Source: Deinococcus sp. YIM 134068
GTDB taxonomy: Bacteria; Deinococcota; Deinococci; Deinococcales; Deinococcaceae
Assembly (NCBI RefSeq): GCF_036543075.1
Contig: NZ_JAZHPF010000002.1
Coordinates: 310,001 to 374,000, forward strand
Length of the DNA stretch: 64,000 nt
Reading direction: 5' to 3'
A program made the position numbers and the translations under genes. Positions 28,086 through 37,727 of this stretch are shown here, piece after piece (position 1 is the first letter of the stretch; the number at the start of each line of letters is the position of its first letter). The notes beneath the pieces were generated by a model that ran no database searches, was not told the origin of the DNA, and saw only the letters and a program-made list of their open reading frames with translations.

Positions 28086-31000
28086 ATGCCGAGTCAGTCC
28101 GGGGCGGAGGCCCCCGCGCGCTCCTCCCAGAATGACACTGCTCAGAACGACGGTGCTCAGAACGACGATGCTCAGAACGAACTCACCCTGAGCGAGCATC
28201 TCCAGAACGTAACCGAGGCGCTGGCCGCCGCCCAGACGGGCGAGGCGGTCTTCCGGGTCGTCCTGACCCCCGCCCTCACCGCCCTGAACGCCGTCGCGGG
28301 CGCGGTCCTGCTCGTCAGCCAGGACGGAAGGTGGCTGGAACTCGCCGACAAGCAGGGGTACGCGGAGGACGCCCAGACCCTCTGGCAGGACGGCCCGCTC
28401 GACGGCAATGTGCCCGCCGGGGACGTGCTGGAGAAGCGGGAACCGCTCTTCTTCGAGCAGGAGGGCGATCTCGTGCGGGTCTACCCGGAGCTGGAGGCGC
28501 GCATGGGTGGCGTGGCCGCCGTCGCCACCGCCGTCCTTCCCATGTTTCTGGACGACCGCCCGCTCGGCACGATCATTCTGGACTTCAGGGAACCGCATCA
28601 CTTCACGCGGGAGGAGACGCGCTTCCTGCGGACCCTCGCCTCCCAATGTGCCGTCGCGCTGGGGCGGGTGCGGCTGCTCGCCGGGCTGCGGGAGAGCGAG
28701 GCCCGCTTTCGTCGCCTCGTGGAGGTCAGCCCGGTCGGTGTGGCGGCGGGGGACATGTCAGGCGGGTTGATCCTCGTCAACGACGCCTATCTGCGGCTGC
28801 TGGGCTATACGCGGGCGGAGTTGGAGGCCGGGGAAATCGACTGGGCCGCCCTCACCCCACCCGAATACCGCGAGGCCGACGAGCGGGCCTTCGCGCGGGC
28901 GCTGGAGCGCGGGGTGTCGGACCCCTACGAGAAGGAAATGTGGACGAAGGGGGGCGAGCGGCTGCCGCTGGCGGTGGTGCTCACACGCTACGAGGAGGGT
29001 GGGCGGCCCCTCGTTGTGGGCCACCTGCAAGACCGGCGTGCCCAGAGGGCCGCCGAGCGCGGGCTGCGCGCGGACAAGGCGGAGCTGGAGCGGCAGGTCG
29101 CCGCCCGCACGGCGGAGCTGGAGGCGGCGCGGCGCACCGCCGAGGTGCTCGCCCGGCTGGGGGACGCCCTGCAAGACGCCGCCTCGCCGGAGGAGGTGGC
29201 CGGGCGCTCGCTGGAGTGGCTCGGCCCCGCCGTGGGGGCGACGGGCATGGGCATGGTCCGGCTGGAGGGGGAGTCCGTTCAGGCGACGGCCTTCTGGGGC
29301 GACGTGCCGGAACCCATCCGCGCCTTCCTGACCCGGCCCGGCCTGCGGCTTCCGGACACGCCCAACCTGCTGAAGGTCGCGCGCACCCGCCGGGCGCTGT
29401 ACTTCGACGATTACCACACCACCGGCAGCCCGGTGGCGGACTTCCCGGCCCTGTCGGGGAGCGCCGAACCCATCGTGACACCGGGGGGCACCCTCGTCGG
29501 CTTCGTGCTGGCGTGGCGTCCGGTGGGGACGGGCGCGTGGCATGGGGAACAGCGCGACCTGTTGCGGCGGGCGGCGGGCACGCTCGGCCTCGCGCTGGAG
29601 CGGGCGGAGGCGGCGTCACAGCTCACCGCCCGCGTCCGGCAGGCCGAGGAGGACGCCCGCGCGCGGGAGGCGTTCGTGGCCTTCACCGAGGCGGTGGGCA
29701 CCGAGACCGACGTGCTCGCCCTCGTGCGCCGGGCGGTGGAGGTGGTGCGCGCGAACGTCGAACACGTGAGCGTCGCGTACTACGAGCTGGAAGACGGCGA
29801 GCTGGAGGGGGGGCTGTGGCGGGTGCGCGTGTGGTCCGAGGAGCTGGCCCCCGAAATCGTGGCGCAACTTCGGGAGGGCGTGCCGGGGGACGCGCCGAAC
29901 TTCGCCGAGGCCGCCCGCTCGGAGGCGGGGGTCTTCGTGGACGGCTGGGACGCGGGGGCCAACCACGTCGCCAGCGCGGCGAGCTACGGCGCGGTCGCGC
30001 TCGTGCCCGTCGCCGCGCGGAGTCGGGTGCGGAGCCTGTTCACGGTGGGCACGCGGGAGGGCCGCGCGTGGACCGAGCGCGAGAAGGCGGTGGTGCGCGC
30101 GGTGGCCCGCAGCCTCGGCCTGGCGCTGGAACGGGCGAGCGTGACCACCCACCTGGAGGCGCAGAACGCCGAGCTGGAGGCCCGCACGCAGGCGCTGGAG
30201 GGCTTCGCGGACCTGACGCGCACCCTCTCTCTGCGGAGCGAGCCGCTGGCCCTGATCGAGCGGGCGCTGACGGTGGTGCTCTCCCTGCTTCCGCCGGGCT
30301 GCGCCCTCTTCTACCAGAAGGAGGGAGACCGCTGGCAAGTGGCCGCGCGGGTGGGGGACCTGGGCACGCCGGAACTCCAGGCCGTCGTCGAGGGGGGGTT
30401 GCCGGTCGGGCACACGCCCTCGCTCGACCTGCCCGACCGGACCCGCGAGCCGCTCTTTCAGGACGTGTACGACCGGGCGCGGGATGTGGCACCGGAACTC
30501 GTCTCCCACCTGCGGACCGTCTCCACGCTGCCCGTCGTGGTAAATGGGGGCGTCTTCGGCATCTTCAACGTGATGGTGTTCGAGGAGCGGCCCTGGAGCG
30601 CGGCGGACCGGGCCATGCTGGAGACGACCGTTCGCAGCCTGGGTCTCGCCATCGAGGGCGCGCTGGGGGTCGCGCAACTCGCCCAGCGCACCCGCGAGCT
30701 GGAACGCTCCAACGCCGAGCTGGAGCAGTTCGCCTACGTCGCCTCCCACGACCTGCAAGCGCCCATCCGGGCGGTGACGAGCTTCGCCGGGGTCATCGAG
30801 CGCAAGTACGGCGACCTGCTCGACGACCGGGGGCGGCTGTACCTGCGGCAGATTGTGGACAACGGCGGGTACATGAAGCGGCTCGTGGACGACCTGCTCA
30901 CCTTCTCGCGCGTCCACACCGGGCGGGGCGACCTGCTCCCCACCGACGCGGGCGACGTGTTCGACGCGGTGGCGCGGCGCTTTCAGGCGGGCGGCGATGC

Positions 31001-31382
31001 GGCGGGGGCGAACCTCACCCGTGACGAGCTGCCCCTCGTCCTCGCCGACGCGGGGCAACTCGATCAACTTCTTCACAACCTCATCTCCAACGGGCTGAAG
31101 TACCACCGCGAGGGCGTTCCGCCGCACGTCCACGTCACGGCCCAGCACGAGGGCGAGTTCTGGCGTTTCGCGGTCTCGGACAACGGCCTCGGGATAGAGG
31201 CACAGTATTTCGAGCGCATCTTCGTGATCTTCCAGCGCCTGCATGGCCGCGAGGAGTTCGAGGGAACGGGGATCGGGCTGGCCGTGTGCAAGAAGATCGT
31301 CGAGCGGCACGGCGGGCGGATGTGGCTGGAGAGCACGCCGGGCGAGGGGTCCACCTTCTTCTTCACTCTGCCGGAGGTGTGA
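28086..31382 (+). CDS. multi-GAF/PAS hybrid sensor histidine kinase
   Basis: 1098 residues, soluble. Order: Gln/Asn/Asp repeat (15-32), GAF (about 45-200), PAS (about 205-330, [20 protein letters not shown]), coiled coil, GAF (about 345-510), GAF (about 530-690), GAF (about 720-870), HisKA with H888 in [11 protein letters not shown], and HATPase ([41 protein letters not shown]). The H-box [14 protein letters not shown] is of the bacteriophytochrome-like HWE/HisKA subgroup. No chromophore-binding Cys context was identified. No response regulator gene is adjacent, so the partner is elsewhere. Start ATG chosen over a long upstream extension that lacks domain content. Confidence 0.9.
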   Translation: MPSQSGAEAPARSSQNDTAQNDGAQNDDAQNELTLSEHLQNVTEALAAAQTGEAVFRVVLTPALTALNAVAGAVLLVSQDGRWLELADKQGYAEDAQTLWQDGPLDGNVPAGDVLEKREPLFFEQEGDLVRVYPELEARMGGVAAVATAVLPMFLDDRPLGTIILDFREPHHFTREETRFLRTLASQCAVALGRVRLLAGLRESEARFRRLVEVSPVGVAAGDMSGGLILVNDAYLRLLGYTRAELEAGEIDWAALTPPEYREADERAFARALERGVSDPYEKEMWTKGGERLPLAVVLTRYEEGGRPLVVGHLQDRRAQRAAERGLRADKAELERQVAARTAELEAARRTAEVLARLGDALQDAASPEEVAGRSLEWLGPAVGATGMGMVRLEGESVQATAFWGDVPEPIRAFLTRPGLRLPDTPNLLKVARTRRALYFDDYHTTGSPVADFPALSGSAEPIVTPGGTLVGFVLAWRPVGTGAWHGEQRDLLRRAAGTLGLALERAEAASQLTARVRQAEEDARAREAFVAFTEAVGTETDVLALVRRAVEVVRANVEHVSVAYYELEDGELEGGLWRVRVWSEELAPEIVAQLREGVPGDAPNFAEAARSEAGVFVDGWDAGANHVASAASYGAVALVPVAARSRVRSLFTVGTREGRAWTEREKAVVRAVARSLGLALERASVTTHLEAQNAELEARTQALEGFADLTRTLSLRSEPLALIERALTVVLSLLPPGCALFYQKEGDRWQVAARVGDLGTPELQAVVEGGLPVGHTPSLDLPDRTREPLFQDVYDRARDVAPELVSHLRTVSTLPVVVNGGVFGIFNVMVFEERPWSAADRAMLETTVRSLGLAIEGALGVAQLAQRTRELERSNAELEQFAYVASHDLQAPIRAVTSFAGVIERKYGDLLDDRGRLYLRQIVDNGGYMKRLVDDLLTFSRVHTGRGDLLPTDAGDVFDAVARRFQAGGDAAGANLTRDELPLVLADAGQLDQLLHNLISNGLKYHREGVPPHVHVTAQHEGEFWRFAVSDNGLGIEAQYFERIFVIFQRLHGREEFEGTGIGLAVCKKIVERHGGRMWLESTPGEGSTFFFTLPEV
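28128..28181 (+). repeat. 15-bp tandem repeat in the kinase N-terminus
   Basis: Units CAGAAYGACRVTGCT repeat three and a half times, encoding [19 protein letters not shown] slippage-prone, low-complexity leader before the first GAF domain. Confidence 0.8.
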
Positions 31383-31432
31383 GGGGGAGGGGGGATGGTC
31401 GCCCTCTTGCTCTGCCTCTAGATTAGTATGAG

Positions 31433-32011
31433 ATGAGCGCCGGGCCAGATATCTCCTTTTCACCGCTCAGGCTGCTCCAGTTTGTGATCGGGCTGACCCT
31501 GCTCGCCCTGATCTGGCTTGTTCCCCGTCTTGCGGCCAGCAGCATGGTGCCAGCGGACCTCGAATACCGGGCGTGGCCGCCCCTGAAGGATGATCTGCAT
31601 GCCCTGAAGCTCACGGCTGAGGATGTGCGGGTGGATGTCCACGGAATGAGTTTCGACAAGAACGACATGCCGCTGGATGCCCGCTACGTTCTGCGCGGTA
31701 TGGACGCCGCCCGCCTGAATATTCCCGCCGTCTGGCAAACGCGAGGCGTCCCCGAGCGTCCCGCCCGCGTCTGGTTCTGGGGCCGCAGCCGACCCGGCAA
31801 GGCCGACGATTGCCCGCAGGAGCTGGCGCTGGTCATGTCGCGCGGGCGCAGGGTGGAGAACGCCGTGCTGACGTGGCGCGAGCAGACGCCGCAGGGTCAG
31901 CGGCAGGCCACGCTGACGGTCTGGCGGGCGGCGGGGCGCTCCGTGTGGCCCCTCTCACGGGCGAACGGTCTGGTCTGTGTGGAGTCGTCGCGCACGCGGA
32001 CCACTCCATGA
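31433..32011 (+). CDS. hypothetical membrane-anchored protein, 192 residues
   Basis: One transmembrane helix at about residues 13-35 (LLQFVIGLTLLALIWLVPRL), then an exported domain of about 155 residues with two Cys (DDCPQ, VCVES) that might pair. No family recognised. Lies 50 bp after the kinase in the same direction, so possibly co-transcribed, and converges on the next gene. Confidence 0.65.
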   Translation: MSAGPDISFSPLRLLQFVIGLTLLALIWLVPRLAASSMVPADLEYRAWPPLKDDLHALKLTAEDVRVDVHGMSFDKNDMPLDARYVLRGMDAARLNIPAVWQTRGVPERPARVWFWGRSRPGKADDCPQELALVMSRGRRVENAVLTWREQTPQGQRQATLTVWRAAGRSVWPLSRANGLVCVESSRTRTTP

Positions 32012-32020
32012 GGAGCGGTG

Positions 32021-32602
32021 TCACCTTTGGGAGAAGTTCTCTCTCTCCTCCGGCAGCACGCACGCCGTCACGACGCCGTGGGGGGAGACGGCCAGCACGC
32101 GGCGCTCGGCGAGGGTCCACAGGGCGCGGTGGACGCCCATCTCGGCCTCGGCACCGCCGGAGGGTGCGAGGCGGTCGAGCAGGGTGGTGTAGCGGACCTC
32201 CGCCGCCTCACCCCCGGCCCACGGCGTCGCGTCGGCGACCAGGGTCAGCACCCGGCGCTGCTCCGGCCCCCCGGCGAGGGCGAGGAGGGCCGCCCGTGCC
32301 CGCAGCCGCGCGGCCCGCGCCTCCCGCTCGCGGCGGCGCTCCATGAGGAGGGCCGACACCTCGTCCGGCAAGTCCTCCCCCCGCCGGGCGCGACCGTCCT
32401 CGATCAGCCGCTCCAGCCGCGAATCTGCGCGGGCACGCGTCGTTTCGCGCAACTCGCGGGCGCGGTCCCGCACCTCGGCGGCGGCCTCCTGCACGCGCGG
32501 ACTTTGCCGCACCCCCTCCGCCAGCCGCCGGGCGACGCCGCGCAGCCCACCGGAGGAGCGGTCGCCTTTTGGGTTCTGCGGTTCCTGATCGTTCCGGCTC
32601 AT
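32021..32602 (-). CDS. hypothetical protein, charged coiled coil plus C-terminal domain
   Basis: 193 residues from MSRNDQEPQNPKGDRSSGGL. Residues about 25-105 are strongly Arg/Glu/Ala-rich (RVQEAAAEVRDRARELRETT) and likely helical coiled coil; the rest (LLDRLAPSGGAEAEMGVHRA) may be a small winged-helix-like domain. No family recognised. Fourteen bases downstream of the last gene of the glycan operon, so it may be the end of that transcript. Confidence 0.65.
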   Translation of the reverse strand: MSRNDQEPQNPKGDRSSGGLRGVARRLAEGVRQSPRVQEAAAEVRDRARELRETTRARADSRLERLIEDGRARRGEDLPDEVSALLMERRREREARAARLRARAALLALAGGPEQRRVLTLVADATPWAGGEAAEVRYTTLLDRLAPSGGAEAEMGVHRALWTLAERRVLAVSPHGVVTACVLPEERENFSQR

Positions 32603-32616
32603 GCTTCCATTCTCGC

Positions 32617-33678
32617 TCACCGGGCGGCGAGGGTGTGGCTCGCGGTGAGCAAGTCCAGCCCCGCTCCCGCAACCTCTTCGGGGGAGAAGTCCAGGCATTC
32701 GAGGTCATACGGGCACTGGAAGGCATAACAGGGATGGCAGGGCGTCGGGCGGCGCAGGAGGCGGGCGGGCGCGTGGCGGGGCCGCCACTGCGACTCGTAA
32801 TCCGTGCCGGAGTAGGTGGCGAGGACGGGTGTACGTGTCGCGTCCGCGAGGTGCAGGGCGGAGGTGTTGTTCGTCAGGACGAGCCGAGAGGCGGCGATCA
32901 GGGCGGCGAAGGTCGGGAGGTCGGTCCGTCCCAGGAGGTCCACCCCATGCTCCCCCAGTTCGGCGAGGAGGTCACGGCACCGCTCCCGGTCCTTGTCCAC
33001 GCCCGTCACGGCGACCTTGAATCCTGTTCGTTCCGCGATCAGCCGCGCCGCGCGTCCCGCCAGCGAAGGCGGATAGGTGCGGGCCGAGCAACTGGCGAAG
33101 GGGTTGAGGAGGAGGTAGGGCTGGGGCACGAGGGCTGAGGCTCGGGACCGGGCCTCTTCGGAGATGTGAACTTCGAGCGCCCGGCTTCTCACCGAAACGC
33201 CCGCCGTCTCAATGAGCCGTAGATTCCGCTCGGCCTGATGCTCCGTCTCCGGGGTAGGGGAGAGGGGTTGATGGGTCAGGAGGCCGGGGGCGCGTTCTTT
33301 CGACTCGCCCAGCCGCAGCGGGATTCCGGCGAGCAGGCAGGCCAGCGCGGGCGGGTGCGGCGTCTGGCTGAAGGAGGTCAGAATCACGGCGGCGTCGAAC
33401 TTCCGCTCACGCAGCATCCCGATCAGCTCCATCTCCCGCGCCGGGTCCGCCCGACCAGTGCCGAGCTGCTGCCACATCGCCCGCCATACCAGAACGTCGT
33501 CCACCCAGGGCAGGAGGGGAGCCGCCGCCGCACCGCCCGGACTCGCCATCAGGGTAAGGCGCGACCCCGGCAACGCCTCCTTGAGCGACCGCAGCATGGG
33601 GCCAGTCATCACCACGTCGCCGATGTTGTCCAGGCGCATGACGAGGACGTTCCTGACAGTCGCCCACTCGGCGTTCAT
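32617..33678 (-). CDS. glycosyltransferase family 9 (heptosyltransferase-like)
   Basis: 353 residues; ATG overlaps the upstream GT2 stop (ATGA), fixing the start. GT-B fold: RLDNIGDVVMTGPMLRSLKE in the N-domain, and LLNPFASCSARTYPP, LTNNTSALHLADATRTPVLA in the C-domain, which together mark GT9 enzymes such as WaaF/WaaC. They transfer ADP-heptose (or a related sugar) onto an acceptor. With gmhA, gmhB and hldE in the same operon, heptose is the likely donor. The C-terminal Cys cluster CHPCYAFQCPYDLECLD may bind metal or be structural. Confidence 0.88.
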   Translation of the reverse strand: MNAEWATVRNVLVMRLDNIGDVVMTGPMLRSLKEALPGSRLTLMASPGGAAAAPLLPWVDDVLVWRAMWQQLGTGRADPAREMELIGMLRERKFDAAVILTSFSQTPHPPALACLLAGIPLRLGESKERAPGLLTHQPLSPTPETEHQAERNLRLIETAGVSVRSRALEVHISEEARSRASALVPQPYLLLNPFASCSARTYPPSLAGRAARLIAERTGFKVAVTGVDKDRERCRDLLAELGEHGVDLLGRTDLPTFAALIAASRLVLTNNTSALHLADATRTPVLATYSGTDYESQWRPRHAPARLLRRPTPCHPCYAFQCPYDLECLDFSPEEVAGAGLDLLTASHTLAAR

Positions 33679-34475
33679 ACCTTCAGGACCTTCGGCGCGT
33701 CCACCTCGCGGTTCGGGAGGGTCGTCGGCAATTCCTGATGGTACACGCCCGACGGCATGACCGCGCAGCCGCCAGAGCGGGCCATCACCCGCCACTGGGC
33801 CAGCACGTCCTCGCCCGCGTGTTCCTCGGGCAGCTCGCGCCAGAAGCCGAAGGCCCCCGCCGCCTCCAGACACGCGCGGTCGTACAGGACGCAGCCGCCC
33901 ACCCAGGCGACCTTGTAGACGCGCGTTCGCTCGGGCGAGGGGGCCAGCCGCCGCTGGACGTGGAGGAGGTTCGCCGCGTTGTGCAACTCGTACCGGTGCC
34001 ACGCGGGCGAACCCACCGTGATCGTCTCCGGCGTGACCGGCCCCTCCCAGCACTCCACCGCCTGCTGGTGGGGCCGCTCGTCCGCCTGGAAGCTCAGCCC
34101 AATCACCGCGCTCCCCACGAAGCCGCACCGCTCGCGCCCCAGCACGCCCAACATCTGCCCGACCACCCACGGCTCAAGAATGAGGTCGTCGTCGAGAAAG
34201 AGGACGAGCGGCGCGCGGGCCTGCTCAAGGAGGAACTGCCGCTGCTCCGCCATGCCGCGCCGGGGAAGGTGACGGTGAACTGACACTTCGCAGCTGTGGA
34301 GTTCGAGCACGCGAATGGCTGTGACAACCTCCGCCCGCTCGGTCACAGGAGATTCGCCCTGATCGGAGATCACCACTCGGAAGGGCTGAACGGTTTGCGC
34401 GGCGAGACTCGTCAGCGTGACGGCCAGGGCACCGGGGCGGTCGCAGGTCGGGATGAGAATGTCGAGGGCCGTCAT
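33675..34475 (-). CDS. glycosyltransferase family 2
   Basis: 266 residues. GT-A fold with ALDILIPTCDRPGALAVTLT at the N-terminus and the metal-binding DDD in VLFLDDDLILEP. The start is the ATG that overlaps the upstream GT9 stop by four bases. Inverting transferase probably adding a hexose to the growing glycan on the cytoplasmic face. Embedded between two GT9 genes. Confidence 0.88.
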   Translation of the reverse strand: MTALDILIPTCDRPGALAVTLTSLAAQTVQPFRVVISDQGESPVTERAEVVTAIRVLELHSCEVSVHRHLPRRGMAEQRQFLLEQARAPLVLFLDDDLILEPWVVGQMLGVLGRERCGFVGSAVIGLSFQADERPHQQAVECWEGPVTPETITVGSPAWHRYELHNAANLLHVQRRLAPSPERTRVYKVAWVGGCVLYDRACLEAAGAFGFWRELPEEHAGEDVLAQWRVMARSGGCAVMPSGVYHQELPTTLPNREVDAPKVLKV

Positions 34476-35566
34476 GTCGTCCGCTCCAGAGCAATGGGGG
34501 AGAGGAGTTCCAGCGCCGCCGCCACGACCTCCTCCGGCCTCACCCCACGCAGGCAGAGGTGGTGCCCCTCCGGGCAGACCGAGCGGTAGCACCAGCGGCA
34601 CGGCACGTCATGGGAGAGGACGCGGGACGACACCTGCCAGGGCGTGTGCTGCGGATTCGTCAGCGCGTAGAGGTCCACCACGGGCGTTCCCAGCGCCGCC
34701 GCCATGTGCGCGGGGCCGGTGTTGTTGGAGATCAGGAGGGGGGAGGCCGAGATCAGCGCCGCGAGTTCCGCGAGGTCCAGTTGCCCCGCCAGCGAGTGCC
34801 CGACGCCGCCCGCCATCGCCCGAATGTCCTCGATGAGGTCCCGCTCCCCGCCGCTTCCGGTAAAGAGGAGGGTGAGGCCCTGATCGGTCAGAAGCCGTGC
34901 AACTTCCGCGAAATACTCGGGTGGGTAGCGCCGGGAGGAGGCCGTCGCGCCAGGGTGGACGACGGCCCACGGTCGGGAACGGTTCAGCCGCAGGGAGGCC
35001 AGCAGCCCCGCCACTCGCTCCGCCGCTTCCATTGGAAAGCTCAACGACAGCCGCTCATCTCTGGTGGTCGCCCCCACCGCCGCCACCAGATCGAGTTGCC
35101 GCTGGACCTCGTGCCGGATACCGCCCTCCGGCTCGGTCTCGCGCACCCAGTCGGTGAGGAGTTGGTACGGATTCTCGCGGCAGTGGGCCAGCCGCAGCGG
35201 AATGTCTGCGAGAAAGCACAGCATGGCCGAGGGGAGAGGATTCTGGCTGTAGACGGTGAAGATGGCGGCGGCGTCGAACTGCCGTTCTCGGAGCAGCCGC
35301 ACCATCTCGAAGTCGGGGGCGCTGCTCAGGCGGGGGGCGGTGGCCTTGAGCCACGGGGCCTCGTACACCAGCACCTCGTCAATCTCGGGCACGAGGCGGG
35401 CGACGGCGGCTCCCGGCGGTGAGGTCAGGAGGGTCAACCTCCGACCTGGGTGGCCCTCCTTCAGTGCCCGCAGCGCCGGGGTCGTCATCAGCACGTCGCC
35501 CAGCGTGTCCAGCCGCACGGCGAGGACGTTGCGTGCCGACGCCCAGTCCCCCGCCAGCACAGTCAT
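34472..35566 (-). CDS. glycosyltransferase family 9 (heptosyltransferase-like)
   Basis: 364 residues. NVLAVRLDTLGDVLMTTPAL and VVHPGATASSRRYPPEYFAE, SNNTGPAHMAAALGTPVVDL are the donor- and acceptor-domain marks of GT9. A C-terminal Cys motif (CRWCYRSVCPEGHHLCL) resembles that of the neighbouring GT9, suggesting that the two arose by duplication. Start overlaps the hldE stop by one base (TGATG). Likely heptosyltransferase. Confidence 0.88.
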   Translation of the reverse strand: MTVLAGDWASARNVLAVRLDTLGDVLMTTPALRALKEGHPGRRLTLLTSPPGAAVARLVPEIDEVLVYEAPWLKATAPRLSSAPDFEMVRLLRERQFDAAAIFTVYSQNPLPSAMLCFLADIPLRLAHCRENPYQLLTDWVRETEPEGGIRHEVQRQLDLVAAVGATTRDERLSLSFPMEAAERVAGLLASLRLNRSRPWAVVHPGATASSRRYPPEYFAEVARLLTDQGLTLLFTGSGGERDLIEDIRAMAGGVGHSLAGQLDLAELAALISASPLLISNNTGPAHMAAALGTPVVDLYALTNPQHTPWQVSSRVLSHDVPCRWCYRSVCPEGHHLCLRGVRPEEVVAAALELLSPIALERTT

Positions 35567-37038
35567 CAGTCCCCCGCCCCCGGACGCGCGTAGGCCCGCC
35601 GCACCCGCTCGATGATGCCCGTGGTGGAGCGGTCGTCCAGATACGACAGCAACCGCACCTCGCCGCCCAGCGACTCCACGAGCGGAGCTTCCGGCAACGT
35701 CTCGCGCGTGTAGTCGCCGCCCTTGACGTACACGTCGGGCCGCAGCGCCTCGATCAGCCGGGCCGGGGTGTCCTCCGTGAAGGGGACGATGAGGTCCACG
35801 CAACTCAGCGCGGCGAGCACCTGCGCGCGGTCCTCGGTGGGGTTGATGGGCCGCGATGCCCCCTTCAACCGCCGCACGCTCGCGTCGTCGTTCAGGCCGA
35901 CGATCAGCACGTCACCAAGAGCTTTAGCTTGATTCAGATACGTGATGTGCCCCCGGTGCAGCAGGTCGAAGCAGCCGTTGGTGAAGACGATGCGCCTCCC
36001 TCCCTCCCGCAGCGCGGCGGCCCGCGTCACCAGCCCCGCCGTGTCGAGCACCTTGTCCTCGGCGGTGAGGAAGTCGCGCAGCTCGGCGGCGGTGCAGACC
36101 GTCGTGCCCCCCTTCCGGACCACCACCGTCGCGGCGGCGGAGGCGAGGTCGGCGGCGGCGGGTGTGTCGGCCCCGCCCGCGAGCGCGAGCGCCAGCGCCC
36201 CCACGAAGGTGTCGCCCGCCCCGGTCGCGTTCGCGTTGGAGTGGGGCCGCGTGAAGGTGCGGTAGGCGGGCTGGCCCCGCTCGAAGACGAGCGCGCCCTC
36301 CACGTCCAGCGTCACGGCCACGATGCGCGCACCCGTGCGCTCCAGCACGGTGTCCTCCCACGCGGCGACCTGTTCCAGCCGTTCCTGCGAGGTGTGGCGG
36401 GCGGTCTCACCCAGCAGCCGCAGCGCCTCCCCGTAGTTCGGTTTCACCGCCGTCACGCCCGCGTCGCGGTAGCGTTCGGGCCGCTTGGCATCCACCACGA
36501 GGACGCGAGGCGAGCGCCGCTGCTCGTCGGCCAGCGCCCCGATCACCCGCCCCGTCAGGATGCCGTACCCGTAGTCGGAGACGATCACGGCATCCGAGCG
36601 ACGGAAGGCGGCGCGCAGATGGTCGATGAGGGCGTCCTCTTCCGCGCCTATTACGTCCTTCTCCGTGCCCTGGTCCATCCGCAGCAGGATTTGCGAGGCG
36701 GCGAGGACCCGGCGTTTAACGAGCGTTTCCCGTCCCGCCGCACGCACCACGCCGGAGGTGTCCACGCCCGCCTTCTCCAACGCCCCGAGGAGGATGTCAC
36801 CCTCAGCATCCGTGCCGACCGCCGACAGGAACTCCACGCTCGCCCCCAATGCGCGGACGTTCAGGGCGGCGTTGGCGGCCCCACCGGGCACATCATGGCG
36901 TCCGTGCAGGGCGACGATGGGCACCGGGGCCTCGCGGCACAGGCGGTCGGCGGAACCATACAGGTACGAGTCGAGCATCCCCTCGCCGATCACGAGTACC
37001 CGCAAGCCACGGAACCCCTCAAGGTGTTCTAGGAGCAT
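35566..37038 (-). CDS. hldE: bifunctional heptose-7-phosphate kinase / heptose-1-phosphate adenylyltransferase
   Basis: 490 residues, full length. N-terminal ribokinase-fold kinase (about 1-325): GEGMLDSYLYGSADRLCREA, GGAANAALNVRALGA, DAKRPERYRDAGVTAVKPNY, and the catalytic TGAGDTFVGALA. C-terminal nucleotidyltransferase (about 345-480): FTNGCFDLLHRGHITYLNQA with the HxGH signature, VGLNDDASVRRLKGASRPIN and KGGDYTRETLPEA. It phosphorylates D-glycero-D-manno-heptose 7-phosphate at C1 and later forms the nucleotide-activated heptose. Overlaps gmhB by 20 bases. Confidence 0.95.
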   Translation of the reverse strand: MLLEHLEGFRGLRVLVIGEGMLDSYLYGSADRLCREAPVPIVALHGRHDVPGGAANAALNVRALGASVEFLSAVGTDAEGDILLGALEKAGVDTSGVVRAAGRETLVKRRVLAASQILLRMDQGTEKDVIGAEEDALIDHLRAAFRRSDAVIVSDYGYGILTGRVIGALADEQRRSPRVLVVDAKRPERYRDAGVTAVKPNYGEALRLLGETARHTSQERLEQVAAWEDTVLERTGARIVAVTLDVEGALVFERGQPAYRTFTRPHSNANATGAGDTFVGALALALAGGADTPAAADLASAAATVVVRKGGTTVCTAAELRDFLTAEDKVLDTAGLVTRAAALREGGRRIVFTNGCFDLLHRGHITYLNQAKALGDVLIVGLNDDASVRRLKGASRPINPTEDRAQVLAALSCVDLIVPFTEDTPARLIEALRPDVYVKGGDYTRETLPEAPLVESLGGEVRLLSYLDDRSTTGIIERVRRAYARPGAGD

Positions 37039-37618
37039 GTCTTTCCTCCTCGGCGGTGAGGATGGCCGCCGCTACCTCCGCCCAGTCCCGCGCCGTGTGG
37101 TGTGGTGTGCGGTATGGCCCCGGCAACCACTCGGTCTCGCCGCCGTTGTCCAGCAGCACCGTGCGGCACCCGGCCCGCCGCCCGGCCTCCACGTCGTTCA
37201 GGATGTCGCCCACCATCCACGACCGGGTGAGGTCCAGCCCCAGCTCATCCGCCGCCCGGCGCAGCAACCCCGGCCCCGGTTTACGGCACTCGCACTCCAC
37301 CGCATACTCTTCCACCGTTCCCTTCGGGTGGTGCGGGCAGGCGAGGAAGCCCGCGAGCGTCACGCCCTCGGCGGCGAGCAGTTCGCGTAGGCGAGTCTCG
37401 ACCCCACCCAAAGCCGACTCGGGAAAGAGGCCCCGCGCCACCCCCGACTGATTGGTGATCACGACGAGGACATAGCCTGCACCCGACAGCGCCCGCAGCA
37501 CCTCACCGACGCCCGGCGCGAGGCGGATCAAGGCCGGGTCCACGTTGTAGGGCACGTCCTCGATGAGGGTGCCGTCCTTGTCGAGGAAGACGGCGGGGCG
37601 GCTGGGAGGCGTGGTCAT
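37019..37618 (-). CDS. gmhB: D-glycero-D-manno-heptose-1,7-bisphosphate 7-phosphatase
   Basis: 199 residues. HAD phosphatase with AVFLDKDGTLIEDVPYNVDP (nucleophile Asp), VITNQSGVARG, the GmhB zinc-site motif CPHHP ... CECRKPGPGLL, and SWMVGDILNDVEAGRRAG. It removes the 7-phosphate between the two HldE steps. The start MTTPPSRP was chosen because a longer frame reads into the intergenic repeat. Confidence 0.94.
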   Translation of the reverse strand: MTTPPSRPAVFLDKDGTLIEDVPYNVDPALIRLAPGVGEVLRALSGAGYVLVVITNQSGVARGLFPESALGGVETRLRELLAAEGVTLAGFLACPHHPKGTVEEYAVECECRKPGPGLLRRAADELGLDLTRSWMVGDILNDVEAGRRAGCRTVLLDNGGETEWLPGPYRTPHHTARDWAEVAAAILTAEEERHAPRTP

Positions 37619-37626
37619 GTGCGCTA

Positions 37627-37694
37627 AAGAGAGGGGCAAGCAGGGCTTGCCACCCCCCACCCAGCCTCCCCCGCAAGGGGGGAGGAGCAAAACA
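37627..37694. repeat. dispersed intergenic repeat, copy D (inverted)
   Basis: Minus-strand copy: TTTTGCTCCTCCCCCCTTG, CGGGGGAGGCTGGGTGGGGG, then the hairpin arm GGCAAGCCCTGCTTGCC. It is inserted inside the glycan operon, between gmhB and the SDR gene, the only gap over 100 bp in the whole run. Confidence 0.75.
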
Positions 37695-37727
37695 CCGAAG
37701 GCATCGTCTGACCTCTCCTCCCGACGC

